A DNA stretch of 64,000 nucleotides from JACCWP01 sp963785115 (lineage in GTDB: Bacteria > Actinomycetota > Actinomycetes > Propionibacteriales > Nocardioidaceae), in contig CAWATY010000006.1 of assembly GCA_963785115.1 (NCBI GenBank), positions 682,001-746,000 on the forward strand, in the 5' to 3' direction. This document shows, one piece after another, positions 24,867 to 32,308 of this stretch. Numbering within the stretch: the first letter of the stretch is position 1; each line of letters opens with the position of its first letter. Both the position numbers and the translations under genes were made by a program. The notes under the pieces were generated by a model. It was not told the DNA's origin. It saw only the letters and a list, made by a program, of their open reading frames with translations, and searched no databases.

Positions 24867-25730
24867 TCAGACCTCGTCGTCGGCGTCGTCGCGGTCGTCG
24901 CCGTCCCCGCCGGACGGCGCGCCCATCGCGGGCAGCGACGGCGGCAGCACCGCCTCGTCGTAGCGGCAGCGCCAGGTGACCCGTTGACCGGACGTGTACT
25001 GGCGGATGGCCTGCGGCGGGACGTCACCGCCACCGGCCTCGGCCGCCAGCGCGGCCCAGTCCTGCTCCTCCTCGACGCCGTAGCCGTAGACCCGCAGCAT
25101 CACCTTGAGGGCCTTCTTGGTGGGAGCCCCGACCAGCGTGCGGGTGCCGTAGGTGTAGTCGTCGCGGGCCGCGTGCGCCTCCCGGGCCACCTCGTCGGCG
25201 GTGACCCGGATGGTGCGGTCGTTGCCCTGCGACACCTTGGTGTCGAGCAGCAGGTGCTCGGCGCCCAGCTTGCGGATCTTGGCGAACAGCTCGGGGTAGC
25301 GCAGCGTGTGGTAGAGGAAGCCGAAGCACATCACCACGTCGACGTCGAGGTCCTCCCGCTCCAGCGCGGCGAAGATGTCCTGCGCCACGAAGCGGTACAT
25401 CCCGTCCTCGACGCCGTAGTGCCGGAAGGTCTCCTCGGAGTGGGCCACGAGGTCGGGGCGCGCCTCGATCCCGGTGACGTGCGTGGCGCCGGCCCGCAGC
25501 GCCGCGAAGGCCCAGCGGCCGTCGTGGCTGGCGATGTCGAGGACCCGGGCGCCGTCGAGCACCTTGCGGTTGGCCTCGATCTGCGCCCGGTGCCGAAGGT
25601 TCAGCCGGCCGAGGTCGGTCGCCGTCTGGCTGGTCTCGCGGAACCTCGGGAAGTCGTCGAAGAAGCCGGGGATCGAGACGTCGCGCGGGCCGCGCGTGCC
25701 GCGCCTCTGCTTACGGTTCCCAGCAGGCAT
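24867..25730 (-). CDS. Class I SAM-dependent methyltransferase
   Basis: A 287-residue methyltransferase. Motif I is VLDIASHDGRWAFAAL followed by VTGIEARPDLV; motif II includes VDVVMCFGFLYHTLRYPELF, which recalls the CmoB/Methyltransf_9 group acting on tRNA wobble uridine or on sugars. Acidic low-complexity residues close the chain (GGDGDDRDDADDE). It faces the sulfotransferase cluster with a 16-base gap and could modify the same glycoconjugate, but the substrate is not determined. The ATG at 25730 has a strong GGAGGAGGGCAG ribosome-binding site. Confidence 0.8.
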   Translation of the reverse strand: MPAGNRKQRRGTRGPRDVSIPGFFDDFPRFRETSQTATDLGRLNLRHRAQIEANRKVLDGARVLDIASHDGRWAFAALRAGATHVTGIEARPDLVAHSEETFRHYGVEDGMYRFVAQDIFAALEREDLDVDVVMCFGFLYHTLRYPELFAKIRKLGAEHLLLDTKVSQGNDRTIRVTADEVAREAHAARDDYTYGTRTLVGAPTKKALKVMLRVYGYGVEEEQDWAALAAEAGGGDVPPQAIRQYTSGQRVTWRCRYDEAVLPPSLPAMGAPSGGDGDDRDDADDEV

Positions 25731-25875
25731 CTGCCCTCCTCCGTCGGTTCCCCACCACCAGGCCCGCCACCCTAGCCCGGAGCCTGGAGGTCCTTGACAC
25801 GGGTTCAGGACTCCCTCAGCCGGCAGTGGGAGACTGGACCGCGATGACCGAGTGATCCGGAGAGCGGAGCGGGCG

Positions 25876-26355
25876 ATGCCGAGGATGCAGCAGTTGCCGA
25901 CCCCACCGACCGGTGTGCCCGTGGGGACCTACGAGACCTACGAGCAGGCCCAGCGGGCGGTCGACTTCCTGTCCGACGAGCACTTCCCGGTCCAGCACGT
26001 GACGATCGTCGGCAACGGGCTGCGGATGGTCGAGCGGGTGACGGGTCGGCTGACCCAGGGGCGGGCCGCCGCGACCGGAGCGGCCGGCGGGGCGTGGTGG
26101 GGGCTGTTCATCGGCGTGATGCTGATGATCTTCTCCACGTCGGAGTCCAACAGCGTGCTGGTGCTGCTGCTCACGCTGATCTCCGGGGCGGTATTCGGCG
26201 CGGTGTTCGGGATCATCGGCTACGCGATGACCGGCGGCAAGCGCGACTTCACCTCGCAGAGCTCGGTGGTGGCGACCTCCTACGACGTGCTGTGCACCTA
26301 CCAGCACGCCGAGGACGCACGCGGGCTGCTCGCCCGGCTGTCCATGCAGCGCTGA
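25876..26355 (+). CDS. General-stress-protein-like membrane protein (YflT/GSP17M type)
   Basis: A 159-residue protein beginning with a soluble TYETYEQAQRAVDFLSDEHF segment of the kind seen in heat- and stress-induced YflT domains. Two membrane stretches follow (GAWWGLFIGVMLMIFS and LLTLISGAVFGAVFGIIGYA), then a soluble C-terminus. The function is unknown beyond stress association in the family. ATG 25876 follows GGAGAGCGGAGCGGG and is preferred over GTG 25852; ATG 25885 is also possible. A TTGACA lies at 25794-25799, but no convincing -10 box follows. Confidence 0.72.
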   Translation: MPRMQQLPTPPTGVPVGTYETYEQAQRAVDFLSDEHFPVQHVTIVGNGLRMVERVTGRLTQGRAAATGAAGGAWWGLFIGVMLMIFSTSESNSVLVLLLTLISGAVFGAVFGIIGYAMTGGKRDFTSQSSVVATSYDVLCTYQHAEDARGLLARLSMQR

Positions 26356-26371
26356 GCCAGCCCCGGCCGAC

Positions 26372-27424
26372 GTGGTCGACCCGCGCTCCGCGTTCGGCGA
26401 CCAGGCCGAGGCGTGCGAACAGCTTGGCTCCCCCATGTACGCCGCGCTGCTGCGTCGGATGCGCGACGCCCTGGGCAGCAGTGAGCCGCTGGACCGGGTG
26501 CTCGTCGGTCATCACGACGACCCGGGGCCGTCCGCCCTCGCGCTGCGGCTGCTCGGCACCGTGCACCGGCTCGTCCTCGAGGACCGGGCCGGACCGCTGG
26601 CGGCCTGCTACCCCAGCGTCGGCGGGACCTGGGACCTCGAGCGGGCCTGGCCGCTGCTGCTCGACCTGCTCGACGGGCACGCCGACGAGGTCCGGGCGGG
26701 GCTCGGCAGGTCACCGCAGACCAACGAGGTCGGCCGTGCCGGTGCACTGGTGGGCGGCCTGCTGCGGCTGACCGCGCCGGCGCACCCCGTGCGGCTGGTC
26801 GAGCTCGGTGCCAGCGGCGGGCTCAACCTGCGCGCCGACCACTTCCACTACTCCGGCGTCGGCGGCGTCTGGGGTCCACGCGACAGCCCGGTCCGGCTGG
26901 TCGACACCTGGCAGGGTGTCGCGACTCCGACCGACCGCAGCCTGCAGATCGTGGGGCGGATCGGGTGCGACGTCGCACCTGTCGACCCGACGACGCCCGC
27001 CGGACGGGTGCTGCTGACGGCCTACGTCTGGCCGGACCAGGAGGCGCGGCTGGCGCGGCTCCGCGGTGCCCTGGACGTCGCCGCCGCCGTGCCCGCCGAG
27101 GTCACGGCACAGCCGGCGGGTGAGCTCGTCGCGGGGCTCGAGCTCGAGCCGGGGACCTGCACCGTGCTCTGGCACTCGGTGATGTGGCAGTACCTCGACC
27201 CGGCCGAGCAGACCGTCGTGCGCACGCACCTCGAGCGGCTCGGGGAGGCGGCCACCGCCGACGCGCCGTTCGTGCACCTCTACCTCGAGCCGATGCGCCG
27301 CCGACCCGACGCCGAGTTCCAGTTCCTCGTCGGCGCCGAGCAGTGGCCGCCGGAGCCGGGCGGCCGGAGCGAGGTGCTCGGCACCTCCGTCGGCCACGGC
27401 GTCCCGGTCACGTGGGAGCGTTAG
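26372..27424 (+). CDS. DUF2332-family protein
   Basis: A 350-residue protein matching DUF2332. It shows FGDQAEACEQLGSPMYAALL at the start, TNEVGRAGALVGGLL, ELGASGGLNLRADHFHY and TVLWHSVMWQYLDPAEQ. The ELGASGGLNL segment looks like a degenerate SAM-binding glycine motif, so a methyltransferase-like fold is plausible, but no activity is established. GTG 26372 begins 16 bases after the stress-protein gene. Its TAG stop forms part of the TAGGGT hexamer that probably promotes the MaoC gene. Confidence 0.82.
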   Translation: MVDPRSAFGDQAEACEQLGSPMYAALLRRMRDALGSSEPLDRVLVGHHDDPGPSALALRLLGTVHRLVLEDRAGPLAACYPSVGGTWDLERAWPLLLDLLDGHADEVRAGLGRSPQTNEVGRAGALVGGLLRLTAPAHPVRLVELGASGGLNLRADHFHYSGVGGVWGPRDSPVRLVDTWQGVATPTDRSLQIVGRIGCDVAPVDPTTPAGRVLLTAYVWPDQEARLARLRGALDVAAAVPAEVTAQPAGELVAGLELEPGTCTVLWHSVMWQYLDPAEQTVVRTHLERLGEAATADAPFVHLYLEPMRRRPDAEFQFLVGAEQWPPEPGGRSEVLGTSVGHGVPVTWER

Positions 27425-27427
27425 GGT
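27422..27427 (+). promoter_or_regulatory. Putative -10 element of the MaoC gene
   Basis: TAGGGT overlaps the preceding stop codon. Unlike the leaderless cases, 28 bases follow before the ATG, including a GGAAGG ribosome-binding site. Confidence 0.4.
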
Positions 27428-27455
27428 TCCGCGACCCACCGGAAGGACACGTCCC

Positions 27456-27962
27456 ATGCAGTTCGGCCGCACGTACGAGGAGTTCGAGGTCGGAGCCGTC
27501 TACAAGCACTGGCCGGGCAAGACCGTCACCGAGTACGACGACCACCTGTTCTGCCTGCTCACCATGAACCACCACCCGCTGCACCTCGACGCGCACTACG
27601 CGGAGACGTCGACCCAGTTCGGACGCAACGTGGTGGTCGGCAACTACGTCTACTCCCTGGTGCTCGGCATGAGCGTGCCGGACGTCAGCGGCAAGGCGAT
27701 CGCCAACCTCGAGGTCGAGTCGCTGCGGCACGTCGCGCCGACCTTCCACGGCGACACCCTCTACGCACAGACGACCGTGCTGGACAAGCGGGAGTCCAAG
27801 AGCAAGGACGACCGCGGCGTCGTGCAGGTCGAGACGATCGGGATGAACCAGGACGGCACGATCGTGTGCACGTTCCGGCGCACGGTGATGGTGCCCAAGC
27901 AGTCCTATCTGGACAGCCGTGGCGGCGAGCAGCCCGGCCGACCAGAACCCGTGGAGGGCTGA
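27456..27962 (+). CDS. MaoC-family (R)-specific enoyl-CoA hydratase/dehydratase
   Basis: A 168-residue single hot-dog-fold hydratase. TEYDDHLFCLLTMNHHPLHL and DAHYAETSTQFGRNVVVG form the hydratase-2 region with its Asp/His pair, and VESLRHVAPTFHGDTLYA is typical of the MaoC group that includes mesaconyl-CoA hydratase-like proteins. In the same 10-kb stretch lie a Mcl-like lyase and an acyl-CoA dehydrogenase, which together could degrade branched acyl-CoA esters. The precise substrate is inference. A small membrane protein gene follows four bases later. Confidence 0.87.
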   Translation: MQFGRTYEEFEVGAVYKHWPGKTVTEYDDHLFCLLTMNHHPLHLDAHYAETSTQFGRNVVVGNYVYSLVLGMSVPDVSGKAIANLEVESLRHVAPTFHGDTLYAQTTVLDKRESKSKDDRGVVQVETIGMNQDGTIVCTFRRTVMVPKQSYLDSRGGEQPGRPEPVEG

Positions 27963-27965
27963 GCG

Positions 27966-28484
27966 GTGCCCACCGGCGACGGGAGCGACCTCGAGCGGCT
28001 CAAGACGCGGGTCGGACGGCTCGAGCAGGCGCGCGAGCTGACCGCGGCGCGTGCCCAGGCTCCGCCGGTCCTGCTGCTCGGGCTGCTGGTGCTGGTGTCG
28101 GAGCCGTTCCGGCCGGCCGTCGACGAGGACGACATCGACGCCGAGCGGCAACCGGCGCTCACCCTGGTCGGAGTGGCCCGACGCGGCTTCGACCACGACG
28201 CGCGGTTCGGTGGCTGGCTCACCGTGCTGCTGCTCGTCTCCCTGGCCACTGCCCTGGTCGCCCTCGTCGTGGCGCTGGACCAGGGCCGCCGGTCGCCGTA
28301 CGTCGTGCACGCCGCCGCCGCGCTGGCGGTGGTCGCGCTGGGCGGAGTGATGGCGCTCGCGAACAACCCCGACGGCGGCGCGGTCGAGGGACTCGGCATC
28401 GAGCCGACCGCGCAGCTGTGGCTGCTCGGCGCCCTGCTGGTGTGGATCCATCTCCCCGCGCACGCGCTGCGCGAGACTCTCTGA
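27966..28484 (+). CDS. Small membrane protein of unknown function
   Basis: A 172-residue protein not assigned to a family. It starts with a short helical segment (LERLKTRVGRLEQARELTAA), followed by hydrophobic stretches around residues 34-45, 80-98, 108-125 and 143-160. The GTG at 27966 lies four bases after the MaoC stop, and the phosphatase gene follows 12 bases downstream, so the three are likely co-transcribed. No catalytic motif is visible. Confidence 0.6.
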   Translation: MPTGDGSDLERLKTRVGRLEQARELTAARAQAPPVLLLGLLVLVSEPFRPAVDEDDIDAERQPALTLVGVARRGFDHDARFGGWLTVLLLVSLATALVALVVALDQGRRSPYVVHAAAALAVVALGGVMALANNPDGGAVEGLGIEPTAQLWLLGALLVWIHLPAHALRETL

Positions 28485-28496
28485 CGAGGAGCGGCG

Positions 28497-29060
28497 ATGA
28501 GCGACGCCGAGGTGTGGCTGGTCCGGCACGGCGAGACCGAGTGGAGTCGCGACGGACAGCACACGTCGGTCACCGACCTGCCGCTCACCCCGAAGGGCGA
28601 GGACCAGGCCCGCGCGCTGCGCGACCGGCTGGCCGGTGAGCGGTTCGACCGGGTGGTCAGCAGCCCGCTCGGCAGGGCCGTCCGCACCGCCGAGCTGGCG
28701 GGTGTCGCTGTGGACGAGGTCGACGCCGACCTGCACGAGTGGCGCTACGGCGACTACGAGGGCATCAGCACGCCGCAGATCCGCGAGTCGGTGCCCGAGT
28801 GGTCGGTCTGGACGCACCCGACGCCGGGCGGGGAGTCCGGCGACGACGTGGCCGCCCGCTGCGATCGGGTGATCGCCCGGTGCCGCGACCATGGCGGACG
28901 CACCCTGCTGGTCGGGCACGGCCACCTGCACCGGGTGCTCGCCGCCCGCTGGGTGGGGGAGCCGTACGCCTTCGGCCGGCACCTGCTGCTGGACACCGCC
29001 ACCGTCTCGGTGCTCGGCGACGACCGTGGCGCGCCCGTGCTGCGCCGCTGGAACGGCTGA
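28497..29060 (+). CDS. Histidine phosphatase (phosphoglycerate-mutase-like) family protein
   Basis: A 187-residue enzyme with the RHGETEWS phosphohistidine motif at residues 10-17, SPLGRAVRTAELAG, HEWRYGDYEG and LLVGHGHLHRVLAARW, which contains the second catalytic histidine. Such proteins act as phosphatases on sugar phosphates, cobalamin precursors or phosphoproteins; nothing here tells which. A GAGGAGCGG ribosome-binding site precedes the ATG at 28497. It converges on the NUDIX gene with a 17-base gap. Confidence 0.88.
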   Translation: MSDAEVWLVRHGETEWSRDGQHTSVTDLPLTPKGEDQARALRDRLAGERFDRVVSSPLGRAVRTAELAGVAVDEVDADLHEWRYGDYEGISTPQIRESVPEWSVWTHPTPGGESGDDVAARCDRVIARCRDHGGRTLLVGHGHLHRVLAARWVGEPYAFGRHLLLDTATVSVLGDDRGAPVLRRWNG

Positions 29061-29077
29061 CCCTGCCTAGTCGGTGT

Positions 29078-29482
29078 CTAGTTGGTGGGGAGGGCTCCCC
29101 ACCCGCGCAGGGTCTCGACCAGCCCGGGCGCACAGGTCAGCGCGGTGAGCTCGGCGGCCGACACCCAGCGGACGTCGGCCGCGTCGTCGCCGGCCCGCAG
29201 CTGGCCACCGGTGACCGTCCCGGCGTAGTCGTGGATCTCGTACGTCGCACCGCCCGGTGCGTCGCGGTCGACCGTGCCGACCAGCCGCCCGACGCTGACG
29301 TCGAGGCCGGTCTCCTCGCGCAGCTCGCGACGCACGGCTGCGTCGTCGGACTCGTCCGGTTCGACCCGGCCGCCTGGCAGCGACCAGGTGCCGACCGAGG
29401 GTGGTCGCGCCCGCAGCACGACCAGCAGCCGTCCCCGCTCGTCGTGCACGACTGCTCCGACGCATCGCACCCGCGCGTTCAC
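29078..29482 (-). CDS. NUDIX hydrolase
   Basis: A 134-residue NUDIX protein. The box is visible as GGRVEPDESDDAAV followed by RRELREETGLDV, with the catalytic R-E-x-x-E-E arrangement intact. It hydrolyses a nucleoside diphosphate linked to another moiety, such as a damaged NTP or a sugar nucleotide; the substrate is not known. GTG 29482 is chosen because a CAGGAT hexamer sits exactly six bases upstream, pointing to leaderless initiation, and because the hydrophobic first strand then starts at the normal position. Confidence 0.85.
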   Translation of the reverse strand: MNARVRCVGAVVHDERGRLLVVLRARPPSVGTWSLPGGRVEPDESDDAAVRRELREETGLDVSVGRLVGTVDRDAPGGATYEIHDYAGTVTGGQLRAGDDAADVRWVSAAELTALTCAPGLVETLRGWGALPTN

Positions 29483-29488
29483 GGGACC

Positions 29489-29494
29489 ATCCTG
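29489..29494 (-). promoter_or_regulatory. Putative -10 element of the NUDIX gene
   Basis: CAGGAT on the minus strand ends six bases before GTG 29482. Confidence 0.4.
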
Positions 29495-29554
29495 ACCCGG
29501 CGTGACCGGTGTGACGTCCTTGACGGGGCGCAACGGCTCGGCCACGGTCAGTGG

Positions 29555-30205
29555 ATGCCGCCGTGGAGTCCGGAGTCGGTCTGGTGCCCGCGCTGCGGCC
29601 ACCCGGTCGACCCGGACCTGGACGGTCCCACCGGCTGGGTCTGCGGGCTGCACGGCTCCGTCGCCGGGCTGCACGGATTCGCCGACCCCAGCGTGCACAC
29701 GCTGCTGCGTCACGTCGCGGAGGGGAGCGACCCGACCTGGCTGCCGTGGCCGCTGCCCGCCGCCTGGTCCCTCGCCGGGACCGGCCGGGTCGTCGACCAC
29801 GCGACGGTGGCGACGGTGCTGGCCCTCTCCGGACCGGACCCGATCGGTGGCCCGGGAGACATGGTGCTGGTGGCGGAGGAGCCGGGGGTGGGCCTCGGCG
29901 CGATGTACGCGGGGCTCAGCTCACCCGACCCCGGGGCGATCGTCACCACCCGCCCGGCCGACGCCCGGGTCGTCGTCGGCGGTCACCCCACGCCGCTGTG
30001 GTTCGTCGACTCCGACGACGACCGTCAGGTGTGCGTCGGCGAGGCGTCCGGGCGGTGGCTGTGGATCATCAGCTGGCCGCCGCTGGCGGGCGCAGCGGTG
30101 CTGCTCGACGCCTCGACGCTGGTCGACCTGCGTGACCTCGTCGGTGAGCTGGAGATGGTGCCGTTGACCGGGCTGTCCCTGCGCCTGGTGCCGCACTCGT
30201 CCTGA
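29555..30205 (+). CDS. Conserved actinobacterial protein (DUF6758-like)
   Basis: A 216-residue protein opening with a likely zinc ribbon (WCPRCGHPVDP, then WVCGLHGSVAGLHG). A Gly/Pro-rich alpha/beta body follows, with GDMVLVAEEPGVGLGAMYAG and LWIISWPPLAGAAVLLDA. I recall this as DUF6758, found next to PHP- and MarC-family genes in actinobacteria, exactly as here. Function is unknown. ATG 29555 places the Cys-x-x-Cys ten residues into the protein; longer frames upstream overlap the NUDIX gene antisense and are not credible. Confidence 0.7.
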   Translation: MPPWSPESVWCPRCGHPVDPDLDGPTGWVCGLHGSVAGLHGFADPSVHTLLRHVAEGSDPTWLPWPLPAAWSLAGTGRVVDHATVATVLALSGPDPIGGPGDMVLVAEEPGVGLGAMYAGLSSPDPGAIVTTRPADARVVVGGHPTPLWFVDSDDDRQVCVGEASGRWLWIISWPPLAGAAVLLDASTLVDLRDLVGELEMVPLTGLSLRLVPHSS

Positions 30206-30238
30206 GCCCGGTCGCACGGGACGCGCGCCGTCCGTCGA

Positions 30239-30244
30239 TACCCT
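30239..30244 (+). promoter_or_regulatory. Putative -10 element of the PHP-MarC unit
   Basis: TACCCT ends seven bases before GTG 30252, fitting leaderless transcription. Confidence 0.45.
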
Positions 30245-30251
30245 CGCCCAC

Positions 30252-31145
30252 GTGCGCGCGGACCTGCACACCCACTCCCACCGCTCTGATGGCACCGACA
30301 GCCCGGCGGCGTTGGTGCGCGCCGCGGCGGTGGCAGGCCTCGACGTCGTGGCACTCACCGACCACGACAGCGCGACCGGCTGGTCCGACGCGGCAGCTGC
30401 GGCTGCGGAGGTGGGCATCGGTTTCGTGCCCGGCATCGAGGTGTCCTGCAGCCACCGCGGCACCGGGGTGCACCTGCTGGCCTATGGCGTCGACCCCACC
30501 CACCCCGGCCTCGCTGCGCAGCTGCGTGACGTGCTGGAGGGCCGCAACCAGCGGCTGCCCGCCATCCTGGCCCGGCTGCGCGACCTCGGCGTCGAGGTCG
30601 ACGAGGACGACGTGCGCCGCGTCGCCGGCGATGCCGCCGCGCTGGGCCGCCCGCACGTCGCCGACGCACTGGTGGCCAGGGGCGAGGTGCTGGACCGGCG
30701 CGAGGCCTTCGACCGCTACCTGTCGCCCGGCCGGCCGGCGTACGTGCTGCGCCGGGCGGCGCCGCTGACCGAGATGCTCGGACTGGTCGCCGCCGCCGGC
30801 GGCGTGGCAGTGCTCGCGCACCCCTGGGCCCGGGGCAGCCGCCGGGTGCTCACCGACGACACCGTGGCCGAGCTGGCCGCCGCCGGCCTGGTCGGGCTGG
30901 AGGCCTGGCACCAGGGCCAGACCGCCGAGGACTCCGCGCTGCTGGCGCGGCTGGCGGGTCGGCTCGGGCTGGTGGCCACGGGGTCGAGCGACTACCACGG
31001 CACCGGCAAGCTCGACCACGACCTGGGCTGTCACACCACGCCGCCCGACGAGCTCGAGGCGTTGCTCTCCGCCATGCGCGCTGCCGCCGAGGCGGCGCGG
31101 CGGGACGACCCCGCCGTGGACCCGGCGGCGGCGGTCGTGGGGTGA
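30252..31145 (+). CDS. PHP-domain phosphoesterase
   Basis: A 297-residue PHP protein. The metal-binding motifs are in order: DLHTHSHRSDG at residues 4-14, VVALTDHDS, PGIEVSC, VLAHPW and SSDYHG near 240. The set is complete, so it should be an active tri-metal phosphoesterase, possibly like YciV/RnaAM (5'-3' exonuclease on short RNA or 3',5'-bisphosphate nucleotidase). GTG 30252 is supported by TACCCT seven bases upstream. Its stop overlaps the MarC start. Confidence 0.88.
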   Translation: MRADLHTHSHRSDGTDSPAALVRAAAVAGLDVVALTDHDSATGWSDAAAAAAEVGIGFVPGIEVSCSHRGTGVHLLAYGVDPTHPGLAAQLRDVLEGRNQRLPAILARLRDLGVEVDEDDVRRVAGDAAALGRPHVADALVARGEVLDRREAFDRYLSPGRPAYVLRRAAPLTEMLGLVAAAGGVAVLAHPWARGSRRVLTDDTVAELAAAGLVGLEAWHQGQTAEDSALLARLAGRLGLVATGSSDYHGTGKLDHDLGCHTTPPDELEALLSAMRAAAEAARRDDPAVDPAAAVVG

Positions 31146-31759
31146 GCGACGTCGTCAACGGCACCCTGCTGGCGGAGTGCTTCATCACGCTGTTCGTGAT
31201 CATGGACCCGCCCGGCACGGTGCCGATCTTCCTGGCCCTGACCAGCGGCCGGTCGCCGACGACGCGGCGCCGGGCCGCCCGGCAGGCCGTGACCGTGTCG
31301 TTCGCGGTGATCGTGCTGTTCGCGATCTTCGGCCGCCAGCTGCTGGCGTACCTGCACATCTCGCTGCCGGCGCTGCAGGGTGCCGGTGGTCTGCTGCTGC
31401 TCCTGGTGGCGCTGCAGCTGCTGACGGGGCAGGAGTCCGAGCCGCAGACCGGGCAGGACGTCAACGTGGCGATGGTGCCGCTCGGCACGCCGTTGCTGGC
31501 CGGTCCCGGCGCGATCGTCGCCACCATGGTGTTCGTCGAGCGGGTCGACGATGTCCCGGCGCTGGTCGCGGTTGCCGGCGGTGTCGTGGGCGTCCACGTC
31601 GTGCTGTGGCTGTCGATGCGCTACTCGGTGCTGATCCTGCGGGTGCTCGGTGACTCCGGCGTGACCCTGGTGACCCGCATCAGCGGGCTGCTGCTGTCCG
31701 CGATCGCCGTCCAGCTGGTGGCCGACTCGGTCCGCGCCTTCATCGCCGGCGAGGGGTGA
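31142..31759 (+). CDS. MarC-family membrane protein
   Basis: A 205-residue protein with six membrane helices. LFVIMDPPGTVPIFLALT near residues 16-33, LQGAGGLLLLLVALQLLTGQ and MVPLGTPLLAGPGAIVATM are typical MarC/UPF0056 signatures. Despite the name, a role in multiple antibiotic resistance has not been upheld in E. coli and function is uncertain. The GTG start overlaps the PHP stop (GTGA). It is the last gene before the strand switch into the accessory region. Confidence 0.88.
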   Translation: MSDVVNGTLLAECFITLFVIMDPPGTVPIFLALTSGRSPTTRRRAARQAVTVSFAVIVLFAIFGRQLLAYLHISLPALQGAGGLLLLLVALQLLTGQESEPQTGQDVNVAMVPLGTPLLAGPGAIVATMVFVERVDDVPALVAVAGGVVGVHVVLWLSMRYSVLILRVLGDSGVTLVTRISGLLLSAIAVQLVADSVRAFIAGEG

Positions 31760-31768
31760 CGCGCCGGA

Positions 31769-32308
31769 TCAGCGTCCGGGGCGCAGGCCGACGGCGTCCT
31801 GCTGCCAGAGGACGTCGGGGTAGACCAGCGCGCCGCGCATCCACGGCTCGTACGCCGGGAGCACCGCGACCTGGAAGGCGGCGTCGGGGATGCGGTCCGA
31901 CGGTGGGGTGAAGCCCCGGACCCGACCGCGCTCGAAGCCCAACGGCGGGTAGTAGTCGGGCTCGCCCTCGAGGAAGACCAGCGGGGCACCGTCGGCCTCC
32001 GCGGCGGCGAGCACGGCACGGACCAGGGCCTTGCCGACACCGATCCCCTGGTGGTCGGGGTCGACGCCGAGCGGGCTCAGTACCGGGACCTCGACCAACC
32101 GCTCGCTGGCGTCCAGCCAGCCGCGGCACAGTTGCACGTACCCGACCAGCTGCCGCTCTCGCTCGGCGACCAGCGCGAGCCGGTGGGCGTCGGAGTCCAG
32201 CTGCGCGTACACCAGGTCGGCCACCCGTGGCCCGCCGAACGCGCGCGCGACCACGCTGTGCGCCGCCGGCCGGTCGGCGGGGAGCAGCTCGCGGACCTCG
32301 ACCGTCAT
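31769..32308 (-). CDS. GNAT-family N-acetyltransferase
   Basis: A 179-residue acetyltransferase with LSPLGVDPDHQGIGVGKALV (motif A, acetyl-CoA binding) and PLVFLEGEPDYYPPLGFERG, a segment common in YhbS-like GNATs. ATG 32308 overlaps the stop of the M20 gene as ATGA, so the two are translated together. A paired peptidase and acetyltransferase suggest processing of an amino compound, but no substrate is evident and a link to the pyrimidine genes upstream is not shown. Confidence 0.83.
   Translation of the reverse strand: MTVEVRELLPADRPAAHSVVARAFGGPRVADLVYAQLDSDAHRLALVAERERQLVGYVQLCRGWLDASERLVEVPVLSPLGVDPDHQGIGVGKALVRAVLAAAEADGAPLVFLEGEPDYYPPLGFERGRVRGFTPPSDRIPDAAFQVAVLPAYEPWMRGALVYPDVLWQQDAVGLRPGR

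Noticed and set aside
25794..25799. TTGACA as a sigma-70-type promoter for the stress-protein gene
   Set aside because: The hexamer is perfect, but no -10-like sequence occurs 16-19 bases downstream.
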